Below the pieces are notes generated by a model. The model ran no database searches, was not told the origin of the DNA, and saw only the letters and a program-made list of their open reading frames with translations. From the NCBI GenBank assembly GCA_030655135.1, contig JAURWC010000084.1, positions 310,001-374,000 of the forward strand: a stretch of DNA of 64,000 nt. Reading direction: 5' to 3'. The first letter of the stretch is position 1; each line of letters starts with the position of its first letter. A program made the position numbers and the translations under genes. This DNA is from Hyphomicrobiaceae bacterium (GTDB taxonomy: Bacteria > Pseudomonadota > Alphaproteobacteria > Rhizobiales > Hyphomicrobiaceae). Positions 26,082 through 34,447 of this stretch are shown here, piece after piece.

Positions 26082-26171
26082 TTAGATGACGTCGATCTCT
26101 GCCGGCAGATAGCTCGTGACTTCCAGGCCAACTTCCTGCTCACGAACCTGCGGCTTCATCCAAACTTTCAT
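26082..26171 (-). CDS. pqqA: PqqA, peptide precursor of the cofactor PQQ
   Basis: A 29-residue peptide. It begins MKVWMKPQV and contains the obligatory Glu-x3-Tyr pair in EVTSY (Glu17 and Tyr21), which the radical-SAM enzyme PqqE cross-links on the way to pyrroloquinoline quinone. The C-terminal LPAEIDVI is a typical tail. An AGGAGG ribosome-binding site lies 6 bases before the ATG. No pqqBCDE gene is in the window, so the biosynthetic enzymes must be elsewhere. A 12-bp hairpin follows the stop. PQQ serves periplasmic alcohol, including methanol, dehydrogenases. Confidence 0.95.
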   Translation of the reverse strand: MKVWMKPQVREQEVGLEVTSYLPAEIDVI

Positions 26172-26402
26172 AACTTCCTCCTGTGTTGCTTTTGCTTGCT
26201 AGCATGAACTAAACACCTGGAGGCCGAAAAGGTCTAATCGAATATTTTGATATCATCGATAAGCCCACCTGATCGGTGCACGGCGGAACCAAAACGTCAT
26301 GTGCTCGTTGATCTTTGGGCCGCAATTTCAACGAGATAATGCCTATTCTAGCTGTTCTTCCGAACGCTGCCCAACTCGCTGGAGATCCCAAAATGGTGAG
26401 CG

Positions 26403-27746
26403 ATGGCTAAGCTTTCTTGGAAGGCTCCGTCGATTGAGACGTTATCGACGAGCCTGACATATATCGCGCTGACGGGCGCCCTGCTGGCCCCGCTGGCGAC
26501 GGCTAAGCCTAGCCTGCCGCCTGCGGTCGAGGCGAGGACACAGCTGCCGCCTGCGGAAACCCCGGCCATCACGGCGCGAGCTACGGCGGCCACCGCTCCG
26601 GTCGCGCCGCCGGATCTGAAGCAGGCCAGCACGGAGTCCAAAGCTTCGTCGTTAGTAGCGGGAGGCGAGGAGTCGGAGCTACAGGCGCTGCCGCCAGCCG
26701 TCCAGGTTGCGGAGGCGCGCACCCGTCTTAGATCCGTCAAGGCTAAGGACGCTACGCCCGCGACGGATACAACGACGGGCTTCGAGACGAAGACTGCCCC
26801 ACCGACAGCCGATGTCCGCATCACCGAGCGGGACGAAGACACGAAGGCCGCCAGGGCCGAGACATCGGACGAGAAAACGGCAGCGCTGCCACCACCCACC
26901 GCAACCGTTCCGGTCGCCAGCCCGGATCCGGTCAATCCCGAGCCGGCAACGGTCTGGACCGATGCCGACGTCGCCGCAGCGCTGAAGGAGTGTCTGCGGC
27001 TACTGGCACCGGCCAACGCCGAGATCGAAGTAAACACCGCAATGCGCAAGGGGCAGTGCGGCACGCCGGCACCCATCCTACTAAAGAGCATCGGCGCAAA
27101 CCCGAAACTGACGTTCCAGCCAGCTGTCGAAATCAACTGCCAAATGGCGGTGGCACTGGGTGAATGGGCGGCAGACACGTTGCAGCCCGCCGCACGCGAA
27201 ACCTACAGCAGCGAGGTGAAAAGCGTTGTCGGCGCGTCAGGTTACTCCTGCCGCAACCGCTATGGCGCGGCCAACGAGCGGCTCAGCGAACACGCTCTGG
27301 CCAATGCCATCGACATTGGCGGCTTCGCACTGGCGAATGGCCGGTCGATAAAGGTATCAGCTGGCTGGGGCGCGACCACGCGCGATCGCGCGGCGGCCGC
27401 GAAAGCCGCAACCAAGCCCGCCGACATCCCTGCGGACAAACCGGACGACAAGTCAGCTAAAACGCCTGCAATCAAAGGCGAGAAAACAACGCAGCGAGCA
27501 TCGCTGAAGACCGCGGACCTGACGGACAGGAAGGACCAGCCAAGGCAGACGACGCCAACCGTCACCGACGCAAAGGTTGTGGAAGTCGACGGCACGTCGA
27601 CACCTGATGGCCAGTTCTTGCGCCGGTTGCACAAGGGTGCTTGCGAGACGTTTGGCACCGTGCTCGGTCCCGAGGCCAACGAAGCACATCGCGATCATTT
27701 TCACTTCGACTTGAAAGCCCGCAAGCGGCGCGCCGTCTGCCAGTAG
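26403..27746 (+). CDS. Extensin-like family protein with low-complexity insertion
   Basis: A 447-residue exported protein: N-terminal hydrophobic segment (about residues 18-36), a Pro/Ala/Thr-rich region to about 185, then the extensin-like C-terminal domain (PF06904 type). Domain landmarks are ALKECLRLL, the CGTPAPILLK block, SEHALANAIDIGGF (about residue 296) and the closing EAHRDHFHFDL (about residue 430), with paired Cys residues. The His and Asp pattern resembles that of LAS-type metallopeptidases. A Lys/Thr/Asp/Ala-rich stretch of about 70 residues (roughly 325-395) interrupts the domain. Function in the cell envelope is likely but unproven. Confidence 0.85.
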   Translation: MAKLSWKAPSIETLSTSLTYIALTGALLAPLATAKPSLPPAVEARTQLPPAETPAITARATAATAPVAPPDLKQASTESKASSLVAGGEESELQALPPAVQVAEARTRLRSVKAKDATPATDTTTGFETKTAPPTADVRITERDEDTKAARAETSDEKTAALPPPTATVPVASPDPVNPEPATVWTDADVAAALKECLRLLAPANAEIEVNTAMRKGQCGTPAPILLKSIGANPKLTFQPAVEINCQMAVALGEWAADTLQPAARETYSSEVKSVVGASGYSCRNRYGAANERLSEHALANAIDIGGFALANGRSIKVSAGWGATTRDRAAAAKAATKPADIPADKPDDKSAKTPAIKGEKTTQRASLKTADLTDRKDQPRQTTPTVTDAKVVEVDGTSTPDGQFLRRLHKGACETFGTVLGPEANEAHRDHFHFDLKARKRRAVCQ

Positions 27747-28082
27747 CGCCGGTCTTGCGCATTGGACATCACCAACCGCTTCAGCAAAAAAATGCGGCAG
27801 CAAGACGCCGGCGGGCGTCTGCTGCCGCTTATTGAAGCCTGGGATACGGGACGTCCCGTGGCCTCCAAGAGTTTTGGCTTCGCCGTGTCGGGATAACGGC
27901 TCAGCCGATGGTGTCGTTCGTCGTCGGTCTCGGGAAAAACCTGATGAGCGAGCACCATCTGTCCGCTAGGGACTTGCGTACCGTATATTTCCTTACTACA
28001 ATCGTCAACATTAATTTCGGCCGACAGAGCAGAATCTGCGCCGCCGGAATCGTAAGGATGCAAATCTCCCCGGGGTTAGCGC
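27747..28082. other. Intergenic region before hemP
   Basis: About 340 bases with a large hairpin (listed separately) in the first part and AT-rich stretches (around 27980-28020) that may hold the hemP promoter. No clear Fur, Irr or RirA box is seen. Overlapping short frames in this region have no coding character. Confidence 0.4.
27794..27828. terminator. Long hairpin, terminator-like
   Basis: Arms GCGGCAGCA-AGACGCC and GGCGTCTGCTGCCGC form a stem of about 15 bp with one bulged A. Seven As precede the left arm, so the stem is followed by a T-tract only on the minus strand. It lies 48 bases after the extensin-like gene. The orientation is odd, because no leftward gene reads into it. Confidence 0.6.
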
Positions 28083-28244
28083 GTGTCCGACGACGAAGAT
28101 GCATCAGTGCCCGTCGCGGACACACCAAAACACCTCACGACCGAGCAGCTTTTCGCGGGCGCGCGCGAACTAACGATCGAGCACAACGGCGAGATTTATC
28201 GCCTGCGCATCACCGCCAAAGGCGGACTGCTTTTAACGAAATGA
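28083..28244 (+). CDS. hemP: HemP family small protein
   Basis: A 53-residue protein starting with GTG. The second half has the HemP pattern: a LFAGARELTIEHNGEIYRLR core followed by ITAKGGLLLTK at the end. HemP is described as a haemin-uptake-linked protein, and in some alpha- and betaproteobacteria as an activator of haem-uptake genes. No hmu or other haem gene is nearby. Its TGA directly abuts the TAA of the convergent fdsD with no base between. The ribosome-binding site (GGGG) is modest. Confidence 0.8.
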   Translation: MSDDEDASVPVADTPKHLTTEQLFAGARELTIEHNGEIYRLRITAKGGLLLTK

Positions 28245-28490
28245 TTACGCGCCGAGAGCTGGATTTATGCGGCTGGGCTTTAGCGCACCGACGGCTTTCA
28301 ACGCGTACTCGTCGAGGCCCTTGCCGCCCGTCTCCTTGACGAAGGCGGTGATGGCGTCGCGCATGCGCGGCTCCCAGAACTTCTGGATGTGCGATGCGGT
28401 TTGGCGAACGGCTCTCTCTTCGCCTTCGACGGCGTAGGCGCGCGCAATTTGATTGGCCATCAAAACCAGGCGGTCAGCACCGTGCAGCAT
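28245..28490 (-). CDS. fdsD: Formate dehydrogenase delta subunit FdsD
   Basis: An 81-residue protein of the FdsD family: RLVLMANQIARAY at the start, TASHIQKFWEPRMRDAI in the middle, LDEYALKAVGAL near the end. In Rhodobacter capsulatus FdsD belongs to the soluble NAD-dependent molybdenum formate dehydrogenase and helps assemble it. It overlaps the end of fdhD by 17 bases and is the last gene of the operon. It meets hemP tail to tail. Confidence 0.93.
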   Translation of the reverse strand: MLHGADRLVLMANQIARAYAVEGEERAVRQTASHIQKFWEPRMRDAITAFVKETGGKGLDEYALKAVGALKPSRINPALGA

Positions 28491-29328
28491 GGACGTCGGT
28501 TCCTATCGTAGCATCTGTCTCGCGGGCGGCCGGCACCGCGATGCGCTGCCCCCCTGTGAAAATCTCGAACGCATCGCGCCGCGCTATGGCCACGAGCGTG
28601 ATATTGGCCGCCTCCGCCGTACGGATCGCCAACGAAGTCGGCGCGGACACCGCAACGATGATCGGCGCACCCAGCACTGCTGTTTTCTGCACCATCTCCA
28701 CCGACACGCGGCTCGTCAGCAGAACGATACCCGCCGCCGGATCGACATCGGATCGCGAGACCGCACCGATCAATTTATCGAGCGCATTGTGGCGCCCAAC
28801 ATCCTCACGCAACGCGATGAGCCCATGCTGCTGCGACCAGAAGCCCGCACCGTGCACTGCGCGCGTCTCGTGATTGAGAACCTGCGCCGGCTCCAGCGAC
28901 TCCAACGCCGCGCGAATGTCAGCTGCCGTAACTTGCAGATCGGATGCGACGCGCGGCGGGGCTGCGACTGCAGCTTCGAGGCTTTCCACCCCGCACAGCC
29001 CGCATCCCGTAGGGCCGGCGATCTTCCGCCGCCGCTCAGCATGCAGCTTGCCAAGACCGGGCTTCAGCCACATGCGCAGCTCAAGGCCGCCGGCGTGTTC
29101 CGCCACCTCTAGATCGCGAACGTCATCTGCCCGGGTGATCATCCGCTCCGACAGGCTGAAGCCATAGGCGAAGTCTTCAAGGTCGGCGGGCGTCGCCATC
29201 ATGACGGCATGCGTGGAGCCGTCATACACCAGCGCGACCGGCGTTTCCTCGGGAATGACCCGCGCCGTCTCCGCCGTTGCATCCTGCGTCACGCGCAGGT
29301 TTGGCACCTTTGAGACGGGCGCGGGCAT
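28474..29328 (-). CDS. fdhD: Formate dehydrogenase sulfurtransferase FdhD
   Basis: FdhD (FdsC) transfers sulfur to the molybdenum cofactor of formate dehydrogenase; without it the enzyme is inactive. The 284-residue protein has the conserved GCGLCG motif (Cys109, Cys112) on its flexible loop, plus DLEDFAYGFSLSE early and the LREDVGRHNALDKLIG stretch that is diagnostic of the family. It starts 6 bases after the fdsA stop. Length is normal. Confidence 0.96.
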   Translation of the reverse strand: MPAPVSKVPNLRVTQDATAETARVIPEETPVALVYDGSTHAVMMATPADLEDFAYGFSLSERMITRADDVRDLEVAEHAGGLELRMWLKPGLGKLHAERRRKIAGPTGCGLCGVESLEAAVAAPPRVASDLQVTAADIRAALESLEPAQVLNHETRAVHGAGFWSQQHGLIALREDVGRHNALDKLIGAVSRSDVDPAAGIVLLTSRVSVEMVQKTAVLGAPIIVAVSAPTSLAIRTAEAANITLVAIARRDAFEIFTGGQRIAVPAARETDATIGTDVHAARC

Positions 29329-29334
29329 ACGTCC

Positions 29335-32217
29335 TTACTCCGCGGCCTCTTTGACCGGCTCGGCAATACGGCGGCTCTTGCGCGAGAACTCGTCGTAGTC
29401 GTCCTGATAGTCCGTCGGACCGTTCGACTTCGACACCTGCACCGCCGTCACCTTGTATTCCGGGCAGTTGGTCGCCCAGTCCGAGAAGTCCGTGGTGATG
29501 ACGTTGGCCTGCGTCGTGGGGTGGTGGAACGTCGTGTAGACGACACCGGTTGCCACGCGATCTGTAATCAACGCCCGCAGGGCAGTGGTACCGGCACGGC
29601 TGTCGAGGCGCACCCAGTCGCCATCGTTTACGCCACGCACCTCCGCATCGTGCGGATGGATCTCGAGACGGTCCTCGGGATGCCATTCCACGTTCGCGGT
29701 ACGCCGCGTCTGCGCACCCACATTGTAATGCGACAGGATGCGGCCGGTCGTCAGGATAAGCGGGAAGCGCGAGCCGGTCCGTTCGTCGGTCGGCACGTAT
29801 TCCGTCATCACGAACTTGCCCTTGCCGCGCGTGAACTCCTCGATGTGCATGATCGGCATGCCTTCGGGGGTCTCGTCGTTGCACGGCCACTGTACCGAGC
29901 CCATCTCCTCCAGCTTCTTGAACGAGATATTGGTGAACGTCGGCGTCAGGCGGGCGATCTCGTCAAGGATCTCGCCAGCATGCTTGTAGTTCCAATTGAG
30001 GCCCAGCGCCTGCGCGATCAGCTGCGTCACTTCCCAGTCCGCATAACCGTTCTTCGGCGCCATGACCTTGGTCACGCGCTGAACACGGCGTTCGGCGTTC
30101 GTGAAGGTGCCGTCCTTTTCGAGGAACGTGCAGCCCGGCAGGAAGACGTGCGCGTAGTTAGCGGTCTCGTTCAGGAACAGATCCTGCACCACCACGCATT
30201 CCATCGCGGCCAAGCCAGCCGATACGTGCGTCGTGTTCGGATCCGACTGGAGAATATCCTCGCCTTCGATGTAGAGCGCCTTGAACGTGCCCTCGACAGC
30301 CGCGTCGAGCATGTTGGGAATGCGCAGGCCCGGCTCCGGATCGAGCGGACGGCCCCACTCGACTTCGAACAACGCGCGCGCCGTGTCATCGGACACGTGG
30401 CGGTAAGCCGTCAGTTCGTGCGGGAACGAGCCCATGTCGCACGCACCCTGCACGTTGTTCTGGCCGCGCAGCGGGTTCACGCCCACGCCTGGACGGCCGA
30501 TGTTGCCCGTCGCCATCGCCAGGTTGGCGATTGCCAGCACCGTCGTCGAACCCTGGCTGTGCTCGGTCACACCGAGACCGTAGTAGATGGCGCCATTGCC
30601 ACCGGTCGCAAACAGACGCGCGGCCGCCCGGACCTCTTTCGGATCGAGGCCCGTATACTCTGCAGTCGCTTCAGGCGAATGGCTGGGATCGGCCACGAAG
30701 GCTGCCCATTCCTTGTATTCCTCGACTTCGCAGCGTTCGTTGACGAACTTTTCGTCGACCAGGCCTTCTGTCACGATGACATGAGCCAGCGCCGTCACGA
30801 CGGCCACGTTCGTACCCGGCTGCAGCGGCAAATGGTAATCCGCCTCGATGTGCGGCGAGCGCACCATATCGGTCCGGCGCGGATCGATCACGATCAGCTT
30901 CGCGCCTTCACGCAGGCGCTTCTTCATGCGGCTGGCGAACACGGGATGCCCGTCCGTCGGATTGCAGCCGATGATGAGAACGACGTCCGTGTCTTCGACG
31001 CTGTCGAAGTCCTGCGTACCGGCTGACTCACCGAACGTCGTCTTCAAGCCATAACCTGTAGGCGAGTGGCAGACGCGGGCGCACGTGTCGACGTTGTTGG
31101 TGCCGAAACCGGCGCGGATCAGCTTCTGCACGAGGAAGCTTTCCTCGTTCGTGCAGCGCGACGAGGTGATGCCGCCAACCGACCTGCGGCCGTACTGGCC
31201 CTGGATGCGTTTGAATTCGCTGGCAACGCGTCCGATGGCTTCTTCCCACGTCGTCTCGCGCCACGGATCGGTGATCTTGTCGCGAACCATCGGCTTCATG
31301 ATGCGGTCGCGATGCGTAGCATAGCCGTAGGCGAAGCGACCCTTGACGCATGAGTGCCCGCGGTTGGCCTTGCCGTCTTTCCACGGCACCATGCGCACGA
31401 CTTCTTCGCCGCGCATCTCTGCCTTGAACGAGCAGCCGACGCCGCAGTAGGCGCAAGTGGTGATGTGCGAATGCTCAGGCTGGCCGATCTCGATCAGCGC
31501 CTTCTCCGACAGCGTCGCCGTCGGGCAGGCCTGCACGCAGGCGCCGCACGAGACGCATTCGGAAGCCAGGAAGTCTTCATTCATACCGGCCGAAACGCGG
31601 CTGTCGAAACCGCGGCCGGAAATCGTCAGCGCGAACGTGCCTTGCACCTCTTCACAAGCGCGCACGCAGCGATTGCAGACGATGCACTTGGCCGGATCGT
31701 AGGTGAAGTAAGGGTTGGACTCGTCCTTGCCGATGTAGAGGTCGTTGGCAACGCCATCCATCTTCTTGAAGACGTGGTTCTCGCCCTCGTAGCCGTAGCG
31801 CACGTCGCGCAGGCCGACGGCGCCGGCCATATCTTCAAGTTCGCAATCGCCGTTTGCCGGGCAGGTGAGGCAATCCAGCGGATGGTCGGAGATGTACAGC
31901 TCCATGACACCCTTGCGGATGTCCTTGAGACGCTGCGTCTGCGTCTTCACCTTGATGCCGGGTGCGACAGGCGTGGTGCACGAGGCCGGCGTTCCGTTGC
32001 GGCCTTCGATCTCGACGAGACAAAGACGGCACGAACCGAAGCTGTCCAGCATGTCGGTCGCGCACAGTTTGGGGATCGTCGTCCCCATCTCCATGGCCGC
32101 CCGCATGATCGACGTTCCCTCGGGAACCGTGATCTCCGTGTCGTCGATGATGAGCGTCACCATCTTCTCGGATTTCGCGGCCGGAGTGCCGTAGTCGATT
32201 TCTTTGATCAATGCCAT
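29335..32217 (-). CDS. fdsA: NAD-dependent formate dehydrogenase, molybdenum alpha subunit FdsA
   Basis: The 960-residue catalytic subunit oxidises formate to CO2 at a bis-MGD molybdenum centre. From the N-terminus: a [2Fe-2S] ferredoxin domain (Cys52, 63, 66, 80), a NuoG-like cluster (His112, Cys116, 119, 125), two [4Fe-4S] clusters (Cys178-181-184-188 and 221-224-227-231), then the molybdopterin oxidoreductase part with its [4Fe-4S] (Cys255, 258, 262, 290) and the active-site Cys383-His384 in RVCHSPT. Cys rather than selenocysteine is the Mo ligand. GAGGA lies 7 bases before the ATG, overlapping the fdsB stop region. Confidence 0.98.
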   Translation of the reverse strand: MALIKEIDYGTPAAKSEKMVTLIIDDTEITVPEGTSIMRAAMEMGTTIPKLCATDMLDSFGSCRLCLVEIEGRNGTPASCTTPVAPGIKVKTQTQRLKDIRKGVMELYISDHPLDCLTCPANGDCELEDMAGAVGLRDVRYGYEGENHVFKKMDGVANDLYIGKDESNPYFTYDPAKCIVCNRCVRACEEVQGTFALTISGRGFDSRVSAGMNEDFLASECVSCGACVQACPTATLSEKALIEIGQPEHSHITTCAYCGVGCSFKAEMRGEEVVRMVPWKDGKANRGHSCVKGRFAYGYATHRDRIMKPMVRDKITDPWRETTWEEAIGRVASEFKRIQGQYGRRSVGGITSSRCTNEESFLVQKLIRAGFGTNNVDTCARVCHSPTGYGLKTTFGESAGTQDFDSVEDTDVVLIIGCNPTDGHPVFASRMKKRLREGAKLIVIDPRRTDMVRSPHIEADYHLPLQPGTNVAVVTALAHVIVTEGLVDEKFVNERCEVEEYKEWAAFVADPSHSPEATAEYTGLDPKEVRAAARLFATGGNGAIYYGLGVTEHSQGSTTVLAIANLAMATGNIGRPGVGVNPLRGQNNVQGACDMGSFPHELTAYRHVSDDTARALFEVEWGRPLDPEPGLRIPNMLDAAVEGTFKALYIEGEDILQSDPNTTHVSAGLAAMECVVVQDLFLNETANYAHVFLPGCTFLEKDGTFTNAERRVQRVTKVMAPKNGYADWEVTQLIAQALGLNWNYKHAGEILDEIARLTPTFTNISFKKLEEMGSVQWPCNDETPEGMPIMHIEEFTRGKGKFVMTEYVPTDERTGSRFPLILTTGRILSHYNVGAQTRRTANVEWHPEDRLEIHPHDAEVRGVNDGDWVRLDSRAGTTALRALITDRVATGVVYTTFHHPTTQANVITTDFSDWATNCPEYKVTAVQVSKSNGPTDYQDDYDEFSRKSRRIAEPVKEAAE

Positions 32218-32227
32218 GCGCTTGTCC

Positions 32228-33805
32228 TCACTCCGCCGCCGCAGCCAGTTTTTTCGCGGGGCGTCCGAAATCTTCAGGGAAATGCGTCAATGCGCTCATC
32301 ACAGGATATGGGGTGAAGCCCCCCAAAGCGCAAAGCGATCCAAACTTCATCGTGTTGCAGAGGTCTTCCACGACCGCGAGGTTAGCCTCGGGCCGTTCCC
32401 CTGCGCGAACCTTATCCAGCGTCTCGACCCCGCGCGTTGAGCCGATCCGGCACGGCGTGCATTTGCCACAACTTTCCACCGCACAGAACTCGAATGCGAA
32501 GCGGGCCTGGGCCATCATGTCCGCAGTCTCATCGAAAACAACGACGCCAGCGTGACCAATCAGGCCATCGCGGGCGGCAAACGCTTCGTAGTCGAACGGC
32601 GTATCGAAATACCCGCGCGGGAAATATGCCCCAAGCGGGCCGCCGACCTGCACGGCTTTCACAGGCTTGCCCGATAGCGTTCCGCCGCCGATATCGTCGA
32701 CGAGTTCGCCGAGCGTGATGCCGAACGCCGTCTCGAACAGGCCACCGTGCTTCAGGTTACCCGCCAGCTGGATCGGCATCGTGCCACGCGAGCGGCCGAC
32801 ACCATAATCAGCATACGCCTGCGCGCCATGCTCCATGATGTACGGCACAGCCGCCAGAGATAGAACGTTGTTGATGACAGTTGGTTGCCCGAACAAACCT
32901 TTGTGAGCCGGCAGCGGCGGCTTGGCGCGAACCAGCCCGCGCTTGCCCTCAAGGCTCTCCAGCAGCGAGGTTTCCTCGCCGCAAACGTAGGCACCGGCCC
33001 CCATCCGAACCTGCAGCTCGAACGTATGGCCGGAGCCGCGCACGTTGTCGCCCAGGTAGCCGTCTTTCTTCGCAGCCTGGATCGCCGCATTGAGTGCCAT
33101 GCCGGCATGGGGATATTCCGAGCGCAGGTAGATGTAGCCGCGCGTGGCACCCACCGCGAGACCGGCGATCGTCATCCCCTCGATGAGCACGAAGGGATCG
33201 CCTTCCATGATCATGCGATCGGCAAACGTGCCGCTATCGCCCTCGTCCGCATTGCAGACGATGTACTTCTGCTGCGGGGGCGTATCGTGCACCGTCTTCC
33301 ACTTGATACCCGTCGGAAAGCCGGCGCCGCCGCGACCGCGAAGGCCCGATTTCGAGACGACGTCAACGATCTCGATCGGCTTCAGCTTGAGCGCGTTTTC
33401 CAGCCCCTTGTAGCCGCCGAGGCGCTTGTAGTCCGGCAGCGATACAGGGTCGGCCAGTCCGCAGCGCGCGAACGTCAGGCGCGTCTGTTTCTTGAAAAAA
33501 GGAATGTCCTCGACAGGGCCGACGGCCAGCTTGTGCTTGATGCCCTTCGGGCCCTTCTCGCCCAGAAGGCCCGCCTTCACAAGATCTTGCACGTCGTCTT
33601 CGGCGACCGGGCCAAAGCCATAGCGCACACCGTTGTGCTCAACCTCGACCAACGGCTCCAGCCACAGCATGCCGCGCGAGCCGTTGCGCACGATATCAAT
33701 CTTGACGGCGGCCTTCTTCGCCGTCTTCTTGAAGGCGGCAGCCACCTCGTCGGCGCCGCAGGCAATCGCCGCGGCATCTTTCGGAATGTAGATTTTTACG
33801 GTCAT
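32228..33805 (-). CDS. fdsB: Formate dehydrogenase beta subunit FdsB (NADH/FMN diaphorase)
   Basis: A 525-residue protein combining a NuoE-like thioredoxin-fold N-terminal domain (about 1-110) with a NuoF-like flavoprotein. The FMN/NAD region contains GRGGAGFPTGIKW and CNADEGDSGTF, and the C-terminal [4Fe-4S] motif is CGKCTPCRIG. It passes electrons from FdsA to NAD. It overlaps fdsG by ATGA and lies 10 bases before fdsA, the standard fdsGBA order. Confidence 0.97.
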   Translation of the reverse strand: MTVKIYIPKDAAAIACGADEVAAAFKKTAKKAAVKIDIVRNGSRGMLWLEPLVEVEHNGVRYGFGPVAEDDVQDLVKAGLLGEKGPKGIKHKLAVGPVEDIPFFKKQTRLTFARCGLADPVSLPDYKRLGGYKGLENALKLKPIEIVDVVSKSGLRGRGGAGFPTGIKWKTVHDTPPQQKYIVCNADEGDSGTFADRMIMEGDPFVLIEGMTIAGLAVGATRGYIYLRSEYPHAGMALNAAIQAAKKDGYLGDNVRGSGHTFELQVRMGAGAYVCGEETSLLESLEGKRGLVRAKPPLPAHKGLFGQPTVINNVLSLAAVPYIMEHGAQAYADYGVGRSRGTMPIQLAGNLKHGGLFETAFGITLGELVDDIGGGTLSGKPVKAVQVGGPLGAYFPRGYFDTPFDYEAFAARDGLIGHAGVVVFDETADMMAQARFAFEFCAVESCGKCTPCRIGSTRGVETLDKVRAGERPEANLAVVEDLCNTMKFGSLCALGGFTPYPVMSALTHFPEDFGRPAKKLAAAAE

Positions 33806-34272
33806 GCGCCTGCTCCTTTGAGGAGCTTATCGAGCTTGGCCTCGTTCAGCCGGCCAACGATCTTCCCGTCGAGCATCGCAGATGGCGCCGTGGCGCACAG
33901 GCCCAAGCAGTAGATCGGCTCGAGCGTCACCCGGCCGTCGGCGCTCGTTTCGCCGCACTTGATGCCCAGGCGATCTTCCGCCCGCTTCACCAGCGGCTCG
34001 CAGCCCATCGATTGGCAAGCTTCGGCGCGGCACATTTTCAGCACGTGCTTGCCCGCCGGCTCACGCCGGAAGTCGTGATAAAACGTCACGACGCCATGCA
34101 CTTCGGCGCGAGACAGGTTCAGTTCGTTGGCAATGACCGGAACGGCCTCTTGCGGCACGAATCCGAATGTCTCCACGCAAGCATGGAGAATAGGCATAAG
34201 CGGGCCCTCGAGACCCTTATGTTCGGTAACGATCTGCCGCGTGCGCGGCTCGCTCCATGGTTCCCGCCCCAT
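33802..34272 (-). CDS. fdsG: Formate dehydrogenase gamma subunit FdsG
   Basis: A 156-residue NuoE-like [2Fe-2S] protein. The cluster ligands are Cys81 and Cys86 (CRAEAC) and Cys122 and Cys126 (CLGLC). The VHGVVTFYHDFR stretch is typical. The ATG at 34272 is chosen because GGGAGGTGG lies just upstream; the frame is open for 21 more codons but without support. It is the first structural gene of the operon, 175 bases after the LysR-type regulator, and it overlaps fdsB by ATGA. Confidence 0.95.
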   Translation of the reverse strand: MGREPWSEPRTRQIVTEHKGLEGPLMPILHACVETFGFVPQEAVPVIANELNLSRAEVHGVVTFYHDFRREPAGKHVLKMCRAEACQSMGCEPLVKRAEDRLGIKCGETSADGRVTLEPIYCLGLCATAPSAMLDGKIVGRLNEAKLDKLLKGAGA

Positions 34273-34447
34273 GTCGCGCCACCTCCCGGTTCTTGTTCTA
34301 GCTGTTGCGTCTACAGATGGCCTTTTCCGCCTCACACTTCAATAAAGCTCTTCCGTGCAACGATAGGCAAACGTAAACGCGCTGGATAGACGTTACATTC
34401 CCGCCACTTAACACGATCTGTCCCTGCACAGACAAATATCTGCAATG

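Noticed and set aside
27908-28339. A 143-codon plus-strand frame overlapping hemP and fdsD
   Set aside because: Its Arg-rich composition is non-coding, and it is out of frame with the hemP family match.
31354-32316. A 320-codon plus-strand frame opposite fdsA
   Set aside because: It lies antisense to a gene with all cofactor ligands in place; Ala/Arg/His-rich composition is typical of a GC-rich shadow frame.
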